A stretch of 64,000 nucleotides of DNA, from assembly GCA_050433985.1 (NCBI GenBank), contig JBNPWE010000002.1:124001-188000 (forward strand). The letters are read 5' to 3'. Below, in pieces: positions 42,701 to 50,447 of this stretch. A program made the translations under genes and the position numbers. The notes below the pieces were generated by a model. That model was given only the letters and a program-made list of their open reading frames with translations, did not search any database and had not been told where the DNA came from. The stretch comes from JACIYW01 sp014359745 (GTDB taxonomy: Bacteria > Pseudomonadota > Alphaproteobacteria > Rhodobacterales > Rhodobacteraceae). How positions within the stretch are numbered: position 1 is the stretch's first letter; each line of letters starts with the position of its first letter.

Positions 42701-43132
42701 CTAGCCTTGCTGTTTCGCCCGCGCCTCGATCATCGGGCGCAGCCCTTCCAGCTTGTAGCCATGCGCGGCCCCGGCATTGATCAGCGCATCGGCGCTTTGC
42801 CGCCCGGCCTGCGACAGCGCCCAGACGATCGACGATCGGTTGCCCGATGCGCAATAGGCCAGCACCGGGCCGGTGGCCGCATCGATCGCGGTCCCCTGCG
42901 CGGCGACGTTATCGTCGGTCAGTTGCCCGCCGATCACCGGGTTCAGCACAAAGGCAAGCCCGGCTGCCTCGACCGCCGCGCGCACAGCATCGGCCTGCAC
43001 CTCGGGCGGGATTTCCGCGTTGGGGCGGTTGCAGATCACGGTGGTGAACCCCGCCGCCTTGATCGCGGCCACGTCACCGGGTTCGATCTGGGGGGAAACG
43101 GCGTAATCGGGGCTTAGATGTCGGATGTCCAT
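42701..43132 (-). CDS. Blh-like TIGR01244 family phosphatase / sulfur transferase
   Basis: This 143-residue protein has a dual-specificity-phosphatase/rhodanese-like fold with the active-site loop YCASGNRSS (Cys near residue 94). It is like the N-terminal domain of Blh proteins in bigR operons that handle sulfide and persulfides. The two downstream-coded membrane halves of a YeeE/YedE (PmpA/PmpB-like) transporter precede it on the same strand, only 9 bases away, matching the bigR-blh-pmpAB theme. No BigR/ArsR regulator and no beta-lactamase-like persulfide dioxygenase domain are present here. Confidence 0.85.
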   Translation of the reverse strand: MDIRHLSPDYAVSPQIEPGDVAAIKAAGFTTVICNRPNAEIPPEVQADAVRAAVEAAGLAFVLNPVIGGQLTDDNVAAQGTAIDAATGPVLAYCASGNRSSIVWALSQAGRQSADALINAGAAHGYKLEGLRPMIEARAKQQG

Positions 43133-43141
43133 GCTCTCTCC

Positions 43142-43576
43142 TCAGGCAGCGGCGCGGCGATCGATGCGGTGGCGCACCGGCGGCGCGGCCAGCATACCGG
43201 CCCCCATCGCCAGAAGAAAGACCAGACCGGGCCACCCCCCGAACCCAAGCGAGGCAAGTGCCGGCCCCGGACACAGCCCCACCAGCCCCCAACCCGCGCC
43301 AAACAGCGCCGAACCGATAATCAGGCCGCGATCCAGCCGCCGATCGGGCGCGGCGGGCAGCGGGGCACCATCCAGAACCGCGCCGCGCCGCGCCGCCGCA
43401 ACCCGCCAGGCCACCGCCATCGGGATCAGCGCCCCGGCAAACACAAAGCCCAAGGTCGGATCCCAGGCCCCGAAAATATCCAGCCAGCCCTGCACCTTGG
43501 TGGTGTCGGTCATCCCCGACACATAAAGCCCCGCGCCAAAAAGCCCGCCGGCCAGAAACGCAAAAACCATCCGCAT
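43142..43576 (-). CDS. YeeE/YedE family transporter, second half
   Basis: This 144-residue membrane protein has about four helices and the family motif LVGLCPGPALASLG with a conserved cysteine. With the preceding gene it forms a split YeeE/YedE (DUF395, PmpB-like) sulfur-compound transporter. Start ATG 43576 shares one base with the stop of the first half. The longer frame to 43990 is a shadow inside that gene. The Blh-like gene follows 9 bases on, so the unit likely moves and processes thiosulfate or other reduced sulfur. Confidence 0.87.
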   Translation of the reverse strand: MRMVFAFLAGGLFGAGLYVSGMTDTTKVQGWLDIFGAWDPTLGFVFAGALIPMAVAWRVAAARRGAVLDGAPLPAAPDRRLDRGLIIGSALFGAGWGLVGLCPGPALASLGFGGWPGLVFLLAMGAGMLAAPPVRHRIDRRAAA

Positions 43577-44001
43577 CAGATCACCCCCAGAACCGTGCGC
43601 AGCACCCCCAGCGCCAGCGCACCCACCCCCAGATAGATCAGCGTGGCCACGATGCCGCGCGGCGACAGCCGGGAAATGCCGCACACCCCATGACCGGATG
43701 TGCAGCCATTGGCCAGCCGCGTGCCGATGCCCACCAGCACCCCGCCAGGGATCAGCACCGCGATGTTGGTCGTCGCATGGGTTGCGCCGCCCCCGGCAAG
43801 GCTGGCGATCACGCCGGGCACGATCACCAGCCCGGCGATGAAGGCCAGCCGCTCTGCCCCGTTCGACCAGCCAGACCGGTCGATCAGCCCGCCCAGAATG
43901 CCGCTCGCCCCCATGATCCGGCCGTTGATCAGCAGATACATCGCCGCCGCCGACCCGATCATCAGCCCGCCGATCAACCCGTAAATCCACTCCATCTGCA
44001 T
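43576..44001 (-). CDS. YeeE/YedE family transporter, first half
   Basis: This 141-residue membrane protein carries the YeeE/YedE hallmark LANGCTSGHGVCGISRLSPR with two cysteines thought to guide sulfur anions in this family. It has about four membrane segments and ends LGVI one base into the start of the second half. The ribosome binding site is GGGGG/AAAGGGG upstream of ATG 44001. tyrS precedes it, tail 21 bases away on the same strand, so co-transcription with tyrS is possible. Confidence 0.88.
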   Translation of the reverse strand: MQMEWIYGLIGGLMIGSAAAMYLLINGRIMGASGILGGLIDRSGWSNGAERLAFIAGLVIVPGVIASLAGGGATHATTNIAVLIPGGVLVGIGTRLANGCTSGHGVCGISRLSPRGIVATLIYLGVGALALGVLRTVLGVI

Positions 44002-44022
44002 GGCAAACCCCCTTTGCTGCCC

Positions 44023-45276
44023 TTACCGATCCAGAATCACCAGCGCATGACGCTTGCGCCCGGCGGTCAGTTTCAGCGGCGCGGCCAGATCCGCGGCTTG
44101 GATCATCCGGCCCGCGTCCGCGGCCACCACATCATCCACCCGCGCGCCACCTTCCGCAATCAGCCGTTTCGCATCCTTGCCCGATTTCGCCAGCCCCGCC
44201 CGCACAAAAAGCTGTGAAAGCGCGATGCCCCCCGCCATCTCGGCCGTACTTAGGTGCAGCGCGGGCAGATCGTCGCCCACACCGCCCGCCTCGAACACCT
44301 GCCGCGCCGTGGTCCGGGCGGCGGCGGCGGCGGCCTTGCCATGGGCAAGGGCCGTGACCTCATTGGCCAGCACCACCTTGGCCTCGTTGATCTCGGCGCC
44401 TTTCAGCGCGCCAAGGCGGTCGCAGTCGTCAACAGGCAATTCGGTGTAAAGTTTCAGAAACCGCCCCACATCCGCATCATCGGTGTTGCGCCAGAACTGC
44501 CAGAATTCATAGGGCGACAACATGTCGGCATTCAGCCAGATCGCCCCCGATTGCGATTTGCCCATCTTCTTGCCATCCGCCGTGGTCAGCAACGGCGAGG
44601 TCAGGCCGAAAATCTCGGCCGACAGCACCCGCCGGGTCAGATCGATACCGTTGACGATATTGCCCCACTGATCCGACCCGCCCATCTGCAACCGGCATCC
44701 ATAGCGGCGGTTGAGTTCAAGAAAGTCATAGGCTTGCAGGATCATGTAGTTGAATTCAAGAAATGACAGCGATTGTTCGCGATCGATCCGCGATTTCACA
44801 GATTCGAAGGACAGCATCCGGTTGACCGAAAAATGCCGCCCGATATCGCGCAGGAAATCGAGGTAATTAAGCTGATCCAGCCATTCGGCATTGTTCACCA
44901 TCAACGCATCGCGCGCGCCGGTGCCAAAGCTGACGTAATTGCCGAAAACCTGCCGGATGCCCGAAATATTATCGTCGATCTGCGCAGGCGTCAGCAGCGG
45001 CCGTTCCTCGGCCCGGAAACTGGGGTCGCCCACCTTGGTGGTGCCGCCACCCATCAGCACGATGGGCCGGTGCCCGGTCTTTTGCAGCCAGCGCAGCATC
45101 ATGATCTGGATAAGCGATCCGACATGCAGCGATTTGGCGGTGGCATCGAACCCGATATAGCCGGGCACCACGCCCGTTGCCAAAGCCTCGTCAAGGCCCT
45201 GATAATCGGTACAGTCGGCCAGAAAGCCACGCTGCATCATGACGGCCATGAAATCGGATTTCGGGTGGTAGGTCAT
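44023..45276 (-). CDS. tyrS: Tyrosyl-tRNA synthetase
   Basis: This 417-residue class I synthetase has the HIGH-type motif in KSLHVGSLIQIMM, the tyrosine pocket GSDQWGNIVNGIDL, and the KMSKS-type motif GKKMGKSQSG. A C-terminal S4-like RNA-binding domain (about residues 350-417, GGARVDDVVAADAGRM, GRKRHALVIL) is present. It charges tRNA-Tyr. It diverges from anmK, an arrangement common in alphaproteobacteria. Confidence 0.97.
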   Translation of the reverse strand: MTYHPKSDFMAVMMQRGFLADCTDYQGLDEALATGVVPGYIGFDATAKSLHVGSLIQIMMLRWLQKTGHRPIVLMGGGTTKVGDPSFRAEERPLLTPAQIDDNISGIRQVFGNYVSFGTGARDALMVNNAEWLDQLNYLDFLRDIGRHFSVNRMLSFESVKSRIDREQSLSFLEFNYMILQAYDFLELNRRYGCRLQMGGSDQWGNIVNGIDLTRRVLSAEIFGLTSPLLTTADGKKMGKSQSGAIWLNADMLSPYEFWQFWRNTDDADVGRFLKLYTELPVDDCDRLGALKGAEINEAKVVLANEVTALAHGKAAAAAARTTARQVFEAGGVGDDLPALHLSTAEMAGGIALSQLFVRAGLAKSGKDAKRLIAEGGARVDDVVAADAGRMIQAADLAAPLKLTAGRKRHALVILDR

Positions 45277-45342
45277 CGTGGTTTACGTCCATTGTAAGGG
45301 CTGGGTGTTTCTATATCGGCGCGGGGGGAACAGGGAAAGGCC

Positions 45343-46377
45343 ATGTTGGGCAAACTGCCGGGGCGAATGATCCGCGCGCTTGGGGCCGCGCCGGAGGAAG
45401 GCGGGGTCAGGGCCGCGCTGATTGAAACCGATGGCGTCACGATTGCCGCCTTCGGCGAGACCACCTTTCGCCCCTACAGCCCCGCCGAGGCCGCGCTGAT
45501 CTGGGCGGCGCGCAGCCATGGGCCCGATGCCGCTTTGGTTGAGATCGTGGAAACCACCCATGCAAGCGCGATGTCGCGCCTGCCGGGGGCGGTGATTGCG
45601 GGGTTTGACGGGCTGCCGCCAGAGGGGGGCGGCGACCAATGCAACTTGGGCTGCGGATCGATCCTGGCAGAGGTTCTGGGCCTGCCGGTGGTCTGGGATT
45701 TCCATGCCTCGGATCTGGGCCTTGGCGGGCTGGGCGGGCCGATCGATCCGTTCTTCCACTTTGCCTGCGCGCGCCGCGCCGGGCTGACCGCCCCGGTGGC
45801 GTTTCTGATCCTCGGCCCGGTCTGTCGGTTGATCTGGGTCGATCCTGCCCGCGCGCGGGCCGAAGAACCCGGCGCCTGTCTGACCTTCGACGTGGGGCCG
45901 GGGGTGGTGGGCCACGGCGCGGGGCAGGTGGATGGTGCGGTGATCGACGCCCTTATGCAGAACGGTTATTTCCTGAAAATGCCCCCGAAACTTGCCCCGG
46001 CAGGGGCGTTCGCGGCCTATCACCGGGGCCTTGCCGCGCTTGATCCACCTGACGCCGCCGCCACCTCGCGCGCGGCCCTTGCCGCCGCGTTGGCGCGGGG
46101 TTTCGAACATCTGCCAACCCTGCCCGACCGTTTGCTTGTGCAGGGGCAGGCCGATGCGGCCTTGCTTTGCGGCCTCGCGGCGTCGCTTGGTTGTCCTGTC
46201 GCGCCGGTCGCATCGATCGGTCTTGATGGCGATGCGATGGGCGCGCAGGCGCTGGCCTATCTGGCGGTGCGCGTTGCGCGCGGCCTGCCCACCACCGGCC
46301 CCGGCACCACCGGGGTTGCGGCAGCGGTGGGGGGCGGCCAGATCAGCCGCCCCTCATCGCCGCAGCCGCAGGGATGA
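45343..46377 (+). CDS. anmK: Anhydro-N-acetylmuramic acid kinase
   Basis: This 344-residue protein, somewhat shorter than the usual 360-380, phosphorylates and opens anhydroMurNAc released in cell-wall turnover. It shows VRAALIETDG in place of the usual phosphate-1 loop, VVWDFHASDLGLGGLGGPIDPFF (DF..D...GGQGAPL-like) and DALMQNGYFL. Several otherwise conserved positions differ (LGCGS instead of NIGGIGN), so activity should not be taken as certain. ATG 45343 follows GGGAAAGGCC. It diverges from tyrS. Confidence 0.87.
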   Translation: MLGKLPGRMIRALGAAPEEGGVRAALIETDGVTIAAFGETTFRPYSPAEAALIWAARSHGPDAALVEIVETTHASAMSRLPGAVIAGFDGLPPEGGGDQCNLGCGSILAEVLGLPVVWDFHASDLGLGGLGGPIDPFFHFACARRAGLTAPVAFLILGPVCRLIWVDPARARAEEPGACLTFDVGPGVVGHGAGQVDGAVIDALMQNGYFLKMPPKLAPAGAFAAYHRGLAALDPPDAAATSRAALAAALARGFEHLPTLPDRLLVQGQADAALLCGLAASLGCPVAPVASIGLDGDAMGAQALAYLAVRVARGLPTTGPGTTGVAAAVGGGQISRPSSPQPQG

Positions 46378-46390
46378 CGCGCGGCTTTCC

Positions 46391-46417
46391 CATTCATCTT
46401 GGCAAATACACTCAAAC
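46391..46417 (-). repeat. Weak member of the dispersed intergenic element family
   Basis: On the minus strand it reads GAGTGTATTTGCCAAGATGA, matching the GAGTATTT-N-GATGA pattern of the family without the CGAGAG centre. It lies 41 bases 3' of the bdhA stop in the sense orientation. Confidence 0.5.
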
Positions 46418-46457
46418 AACCGGGCCACACGCGCTGCCGGTCGCACGACTTGCGCGA

Positions 46458-47231
46458 TTACATCGCCGTCCAGCCGCCATCGACCGAGATGGTGGTGCCG
46501 GTGATCTGATCCGCGGCGGGTGAACACAGGAACAGAACCGTGCCGCCCAATTGTTCGACGGTGGTGAATTCCTTGGACGGCTGGCGTTCCAGCAGCACCT
46601 TTTCGATCACCTCTTCGCGGTCCATGTCGTATTCCTTCATCGTGTCGGGGATCTGTGCCTCGACCAGCGGGGTCAGCACATAGCCCGGACAGATCGCGTT
46701 ACAGGTGATCGGTTCGCGCGCGGTTTCCAGCGCCACCACCTTGGACATGCCGACGATACCGTGTTTGGCGGTGACATAGGCCGATTTGAACGGTGAAGCG
46801 GTCAGCCCGTGCGCCGAGGCGATGTTGACCACCCGGCCCCAGCCCGCCTTGCGCATCATGGGCAGGGCTGCTGCGGTGGTGTGAAAGGCCGAGGTCATGT
46901 TGATGGCGATGATCGCATCCCATTTCTCGACGGGAAATTTATCAATCGGGGCCACATGCTGAATGCCCGCGTTGTTCACCAGGATATCGCATATGCCCGC
47001 CTGTTCGATCAGCGCGCGCGCCTCATCGCCCTTGGACAGGTCGGCCTTGATATAACGCACCTTCACCCCGGTTTCGGCCGCCATTTCGCGGGCAAGCGCG
47101 TGGTCTTCTTCGGTGTCGGAAAAGGAATTCAGCACCACATCCACACCGGCCCGCGCCAGTTCCCAGGCGATGCCAAGGCCGATACCTGAATTCGATCCGG
47201 TCACGACGGCGGTTTTTCCCTTGAGGCTCAT
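46458..47231 (-). CDS. bdhA: 3-hydroxybutyrate dehydrogenase
   Basis: This 257-residue short-chain dehydrogenase oxidises D-3-hydroxybutyrate to acetoacetate with NAD, in PHB and ketone-body use. The glycine motif VVTGSNSGIGLGIAW, the catalytic YVTAKHG (Tyr-Lys) and the subfamily signature ASAHGLTASPFKSAY, then LVEAQIPD, are those of BdhA. ATG 47231 follows GGAGAGTGAC; an ATG four codons earlier lies inside that site. A terminator and small-RNA candidate stand upstream, and it is therefore expressed from its own promoter. Confidence 0.93.
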   Translation of the reverse strand: MSLKGKTAVVTGSNSGIGLGIAWELARAGVDVVLNSFSDTEEDHALAREMAAETGVKVRYIKADLSKGDEARALIEQAGICDILVNNAGIQHVAPIDKFPVEKWDAIIAINMTSAFHTTAAALPMMRKAGWGRVVNIASAHGLTASPFKSAYVTAKHGIVGMSKVVALETAREPITCNAICPGYVLTPLVEAQIPDTMKEYDMDREEVIEKVLLERQPSKEFTTVEQLGGTVLFLCSPAADQITGTTISVDGGWTAM

Positions 47232-47319
47232 GTCACTCTCCACTTGTTGATGCGGTCAACCTATGTTTCTGCGGTTGCGAAAACCAGTGTGCACGCGCCG
47301 CATGACAAGGAAGTGAGCC

Positions 47320-47347
47320 AAAAAAAACGCCCGCACAAGGCGGGCGT
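47320..47347 (-). terminator. Rho-independent terminator of the small-RNA candidate
   Basis: On the minus strand ACGCCCGC and GCGGGCGT form a perfect 8-bp stem with loop CTTGT, followed by a run of eight T residues including the last stem base. It is the strongest terminator seen in the window. Confidence 0.93.
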
Positions 47348-47395
47348 CAAGTCATTGAGGCAGGTTTCATACAGGCAAGAAACCTATCGAGCAGT
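47320..47395 (-). ncRNA. Candidate small RNA, about 76 nt
   Basis: Read on the minus strand, a -35 TTGGAC and -10 TATATA at 17-base spacing are followed about 7 bases later by a region with two hairpins. The first has a perfect 7-bp stem, AGGTTTC (47385-47379) with GAAACCT (47368-47362), and a 10-base loop TTGCCTGTAT. The second is an 8-bp GC stem followed by eight T residues. No open reading frame is present. The unit lies in the 236-base divergent gap between bdhA and the YejA-like gene and matches neither. No known RNA family was recognised. Confidence 0.7.
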
Positions 47396-47401
47396 GCCCC
47401 A

Positions 47402-47430
47402 TATATACGCATTCTTCCGCCGAGGTCCAA
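47402..47430 (-). promoter_or_regulatory. Promoter of the small-RNA candidate
   Basis: On the minus strand TTGGAC (47430-47425) and TATATA (47407-47402) are separated by exactly 17 bases, a near-consensus sigma-70 promoter. Confidence 0.7.
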
Positions 47431-47509
47431 GCTAAAAGTTTGAAAAGGTTGTGAAGCCTGCAAGACCATGCTCATAACGGCAAAACCGCATCAGGGGATC
47501 GTTGCCAGA

Positions 47510-49321
47510 ATGTACCCAGTCATTTTCGGATCGGCGCGCCGCCTTGTGGCCGCGTTCGTGATTCTGTGCATCTGCGGCGACGCGGTGGCCGACCCGCAGC
47601 ATGGCATAGCTATGTATGGCGCCCCGGCCCTGCCACATGATTTTGTGTCGCTGCCCTATGCCAACCCCGATGCGCCCAAGGGCGGCCAGATCACCTTTGG
47701 CGAAACCGGCGGTTTCGATTCGCTCAACCCGTTCATCCTGAGGGGGCGCGCGCCCTTCGCGGTTGCCCGCCTGACGGTAGAGACATTGCTGGGCCGCAGC
47801 TATGACGAACCGTTCACGCTTTACGGTCTGCTGGCCGAATCGGTCGATACCGACCCCGCCCGGTCATGGGTTGAATTCACCCTGCGGCCCGGCGCGCGAT
47901 TCTCGGACGGGGCGCCGGTTACGGTGGACGATGTGCTCTGGTCGTTCGAGGTGCTCGGCACCAAGGGCAATCCGCGCTATCTTGGGGCATGGTCGAAGGT
48001 CGCGCGCGCCGAACAGACCGGCCCGCGTTCGGTGCGCTTTACCTTCACCGCGCCCGACCGGGAATTGCCGCTGATCCTGGGCCTGCGCCCGATCCTGCAA
48101 AAGGCGCAATGGCAGGGCCGCGCCTTTGATCAAAGCGGGCTGACCGTGCCCGTCGGTTCCGGCCCCTATGTGATCGCGGGCTTTGACGCGGGGCGATCCA
48201 TCACCTTTCGCAAGGATCCCGACTGGTGGGGGGCCGATCTGCCGTTCAACCGGGGCCAGCACAATTTCGATGCGATCCGGTATGAATATTTCGCGGATGC
48301 AGGCGCGCTTTTCCAGGCATTCAAGGCCGGGGAGATCGATCTTTACCGTGAAAACAACCCCGCGCGCTGGAACGACAGTTACGATTTTGACCGGCTGCGC
48401 AGCGGCGCGGTGGTCAGGGATGAAATCCCGCATCACCGCCCCTCGGGGATGGCGGGGCTGGTGTTCAACACCCGCCGCGCGGTCTTTGCCGATTGGCGGG
48501 TGCGCGAGGCGCTGATCGCGGCGTTCAACTTTCCTTTCATCAACAACACCCTGAATGGCGGGCAGGAACCGCGCATCACCTCTTACTTTGCCAATTCGCC
48601 GCTTGCCATGCGCCCCGGCCCGGCCTTGGGCCGGGTGCGCGCGCTTCTGGCCCCCTTTGCCGACAGCCTGCCCCCCGGCGCGATGGAAGGCTACAGCCTG
48701 CCGGTGGCCGACGGGTCGCTGTCAAACCGCGCGGGGCTGCGCGGGGCCACCGATCTGTTGCAAGAGGCCGGATGGCGGGTGCGGGACGGTGCCTTGCAAA
48801 ACGCCGCAGGTGCGCCCTTTACCTTCGAGGTGCTGCTGGAACAGGGCAGCGCCAATGTGCAGGCGATGGTCAACATCTATGTCGCGGCGCTGCGCCGTCT
48901 TGGCATCACCGTGCGCATCACCACGGTCGATTCCGCGCAATATTTCGAACGCACCAGCGCCTATGATTTCGACATGACCTATTTCACCCGCTCCCTCTCG
49001 CTTAGTCCGGGCAATGAGCAGTGGCTGTACTGGGGATCGCAGGGGGCGACCAACCCCGGCACCCGCAATCTGATGGGCGTCGCATCGCCCGCTGTCGATG
49101 CGATGATCACCCATTTGCTGACCTCGGCGAACCAGGATGATTTCCTTGCCGCCGCCCGCGCGCTTGACCGGCTGCTGACCGCCGGGCGTTATGCGATTCC
49201 GATCTGGTATTCCGATGTCTCGCGTATTGCGCATAACAAGGAATTGCGGTATCCAAGACCGATACCGCTATATGGAGACTGGCTTGGCTTTTTGCCCGAG
49301 GTCTGGTGGCAGGAGGAATAG
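47510..49321 (+). CDS. Periplasmic peptide-binding protein of ABC transporter (family 5, YejA-like)
   Basis: This solute-binding protein of about 603 residues resembles YejA/peptide-binding family 5. It has a signal peptide (GSARRLVAAFVILCICGD, cut after AVA), then GIAMYGAPALPHDF, YANPDAPKGGQITFGETGGFDSLNPF, WVEFTLRPGARFSDG and the hinge SGPYVIAGFDAGRSITFRKD. Such proteins feed oligopeptides or microcin-C-like compounds to a permease. ATG 47510 is preferred to 47468 because it gives a normal signal peptide and has AGGGGAT upstream, though the spacing is long. No permease or ATPase genes follow, so its transporter is either elsewhere or missing. Confidence 0.87.
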   Translation: MYPVIFGSARRLVAAFVILCICGDAVADPQHGIAMYGAPALPHDFVSLPYANPDAPKGGQITFGETGGFDSLNPFILRGRAPFAVARLTVETLLGRSYDEPFTLYGLLAESVDTDPARSWVEFTLRPGARFSDGAPVTVDDVLWSFEVLGTKGNPRYLGAWSKVARAEQTGPRSVRFTFTAPDRELPLILGLRPILQKAQWQGRAFDQSGLTVPVGSGPYVIAGFDAGRSITFRKDPDWWGADLPFNRGQHNFDAIRYEYFADAGALFQAFKAGEIDLYRENNPARWNDSYDFDRLRSGAVVRDEIPHHRPSGMAGLVFNTRRAVFADWRVREALIAAFNFPFINNTLNGGQEPRITSYFANSPLAMRPGPALGRVRALLAPFADSLPPGAMEGYSLPVADGSLSNRAGLRGATDLLQEAGWRVRDGALQNAAGAPFTFEVLLEQGSANVQAMVNIYVAALRRLGITVRITTVDSAQYFERTSAYDFDMTYFTRSLSLSPGNEQWLYWGSQGATNPGTRNLMGVASPAVDAMITHLLTSANQDDFLAAARALDRLLTAGRYAIPIWYSDVSRIAHNKELRYPRPIPLYGDWLGFLPEVWWQEE

Positions 49322-49324
49322 GCA

Positions 49325-49438
49325 ATGGTACGCATCCTGACGTTCAGCATTTTGATGCTGTTGTCCGCGTGTAACACCGTCGAGGGAATCGGCATGGATA
49401 TTTCCGCCGGTGCACGCCGCGTCGGGAATGCGTTCTGA
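49325..49438 (+). CDS. Entericidin A/B-like small lipoprotein
   Basis: This 37-codon gene is too short for routine calling. It has a lipoprotein signal MVRILTFSILMLLSAC with the lipobox LLSAC, and the mature part CNTVEGIGMDISAGARRVGN is the entericidin motif (CNTxxGxGxDI). ATG 49325 starts 3 bases after the YejA-like stop, whose end GGAGGAATAGGCA supplies a strong ribosome binding site. Entericidins are small outer-envelope lipoproteins; the E. coli pair forms an antidote/toxin system. The role here is unknown. Confidence 0.85.
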   Translation: MVRILTFSILMLLSACNTVEGIGMDISAGARRVGNAF

Positions 49439-49490
49439 TCTGGCCATTCCAGCCGCAGCGGTCAGGCAGGGCCTGTCATTGTGCAGATAA

Positions 49491-49509
49491 GGCCGGTCAA
49501 CCGGCCTTT
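49491..49509 (+). terminator. Short inverted repeat at the convergent ecn / DUF502 ends
   Basis: GGCCGG and CCGGCC flank TCAA and are followed by TTT on the plus strand (AA before it on the minus side). The hairpin includes the DUF502 stop codon. It could be a weak bidirectional terminator. Confidence 0.5.
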
Positions 49510-50198
49510 GAAAGGCTTTCCTTTTGGGGCGGTGTGCCGGTTTCGCGCTGGTTGGGATAGACCAGCCCCGCCGAAATCACCAGCTTGGCCGCGTCTTCCA
49601 CTTTCATGTCCAGCAGGATGAGCTCGCTGCGCGGCACAAACAGCAAAAAGCCCGATGTCGGGTTCGGGGTGGTCGGCATGAACACGCTGACCAGATCCTC
49701 GCCGACGGGGATCGACGCTGCAATCTCGCCCTTGGCAGAGGTCGAGATGAAGGCAAGCGCCCACAACCCCTTGCGCGGGTATTCGATCAGGCAGGCGCGG
49801 TCGAAACTGCTTTCAGATTGCGCAAACACGGTTTCGGCGATCTGTTTCAGCCCGTTATAGACCGACCGGATCACCGGCATCCGATCCACGATCTGTTCAC
49901 CCAACGACAGCAATGACCGGCCAAACAGCCCCTTGGCCAGCCATCCGACGATAACGGTGAACAGCAGGAAGATGATGACGCCAACGCCATGCAGGTCGAT
50001 ACCGATATATTGTTCGGGGCGGAACCTTTCGGGGATGAACGGCAGCACCACGCCGTCGATCCATTCGACCAACGTCGTGATCAGCCACACAGTCAGCCCG
50101 ATCGGCGCGATCACCACCACACCGGCGATGAAATTCCCGCGCAGCCTGGCCAGAACGCCGCCGCGCTTGCGTGGGGGGGGGTCGGTGTTTTCGGTCAT
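49497..50198 (-). CDS. DUF502 family membrane protein
   Basis: This 233-residue protein has two membrane segments (NFIAGVVVIAPIGLTVWLI and VGVIIFLLFTVIVGWLAKG) and the DUF502 signatures IPVIRSVYNGLKQ-like (MPVIRSVYNGLKQ) and FMPTTPNPTSGFLLFVP. The function of the family is unknown; it is widespread in alphaproteobacteria and related to plant LCV proteins. It ends tail-to-tail with the entericidin-like gene. Its start faces a 249-base gap before the hydrolase gene, in which no other gene was seen. Confidence 0.93.
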   Translation of the reverse strand: MTENTDPPPRKRGGVLARLRGNFIAGVVVIAPIGLTVWLITTLVEWIDGVVLPFIPERFRPEQYIGIDLHGVGVIIFLLFTVIVGWLAKGLFGRSLLSLGEQIVDRMPVIRSVYNGLKQIAETVFAQSESSFDRACLIEYPRKGLWALAFISTSAKGEIAASIPVGEDLVSVFMPTTPNPTSGFLLFVPRSELILLDMKVEDAAKLVISAGLVYPNQRETGTPPQKESLSKAG

Positions 50199-50447
50199 TC
50201 TTGGCCTGTCATGGGCACCTTGCCCTGCGGGAACCTAGGCATTCCATGTGCCCCCCACAACGCAGTGCTGCGCGTATTCGGCATAATTCTGCACGCGCCG
50301 CCCCGTTTCCCGGCGAAATGATCGAAAACGGGCGGCGGCGGGCAGGGTTTGCCCATCTGGCAATCACCGGCCAGAGCGCGCCAAATGCCCGGCCGTGCAC
50401 CATCATCGGGCCTTAAAGGCGCCGGGATTTACGGCTAGGGTGGCGCG

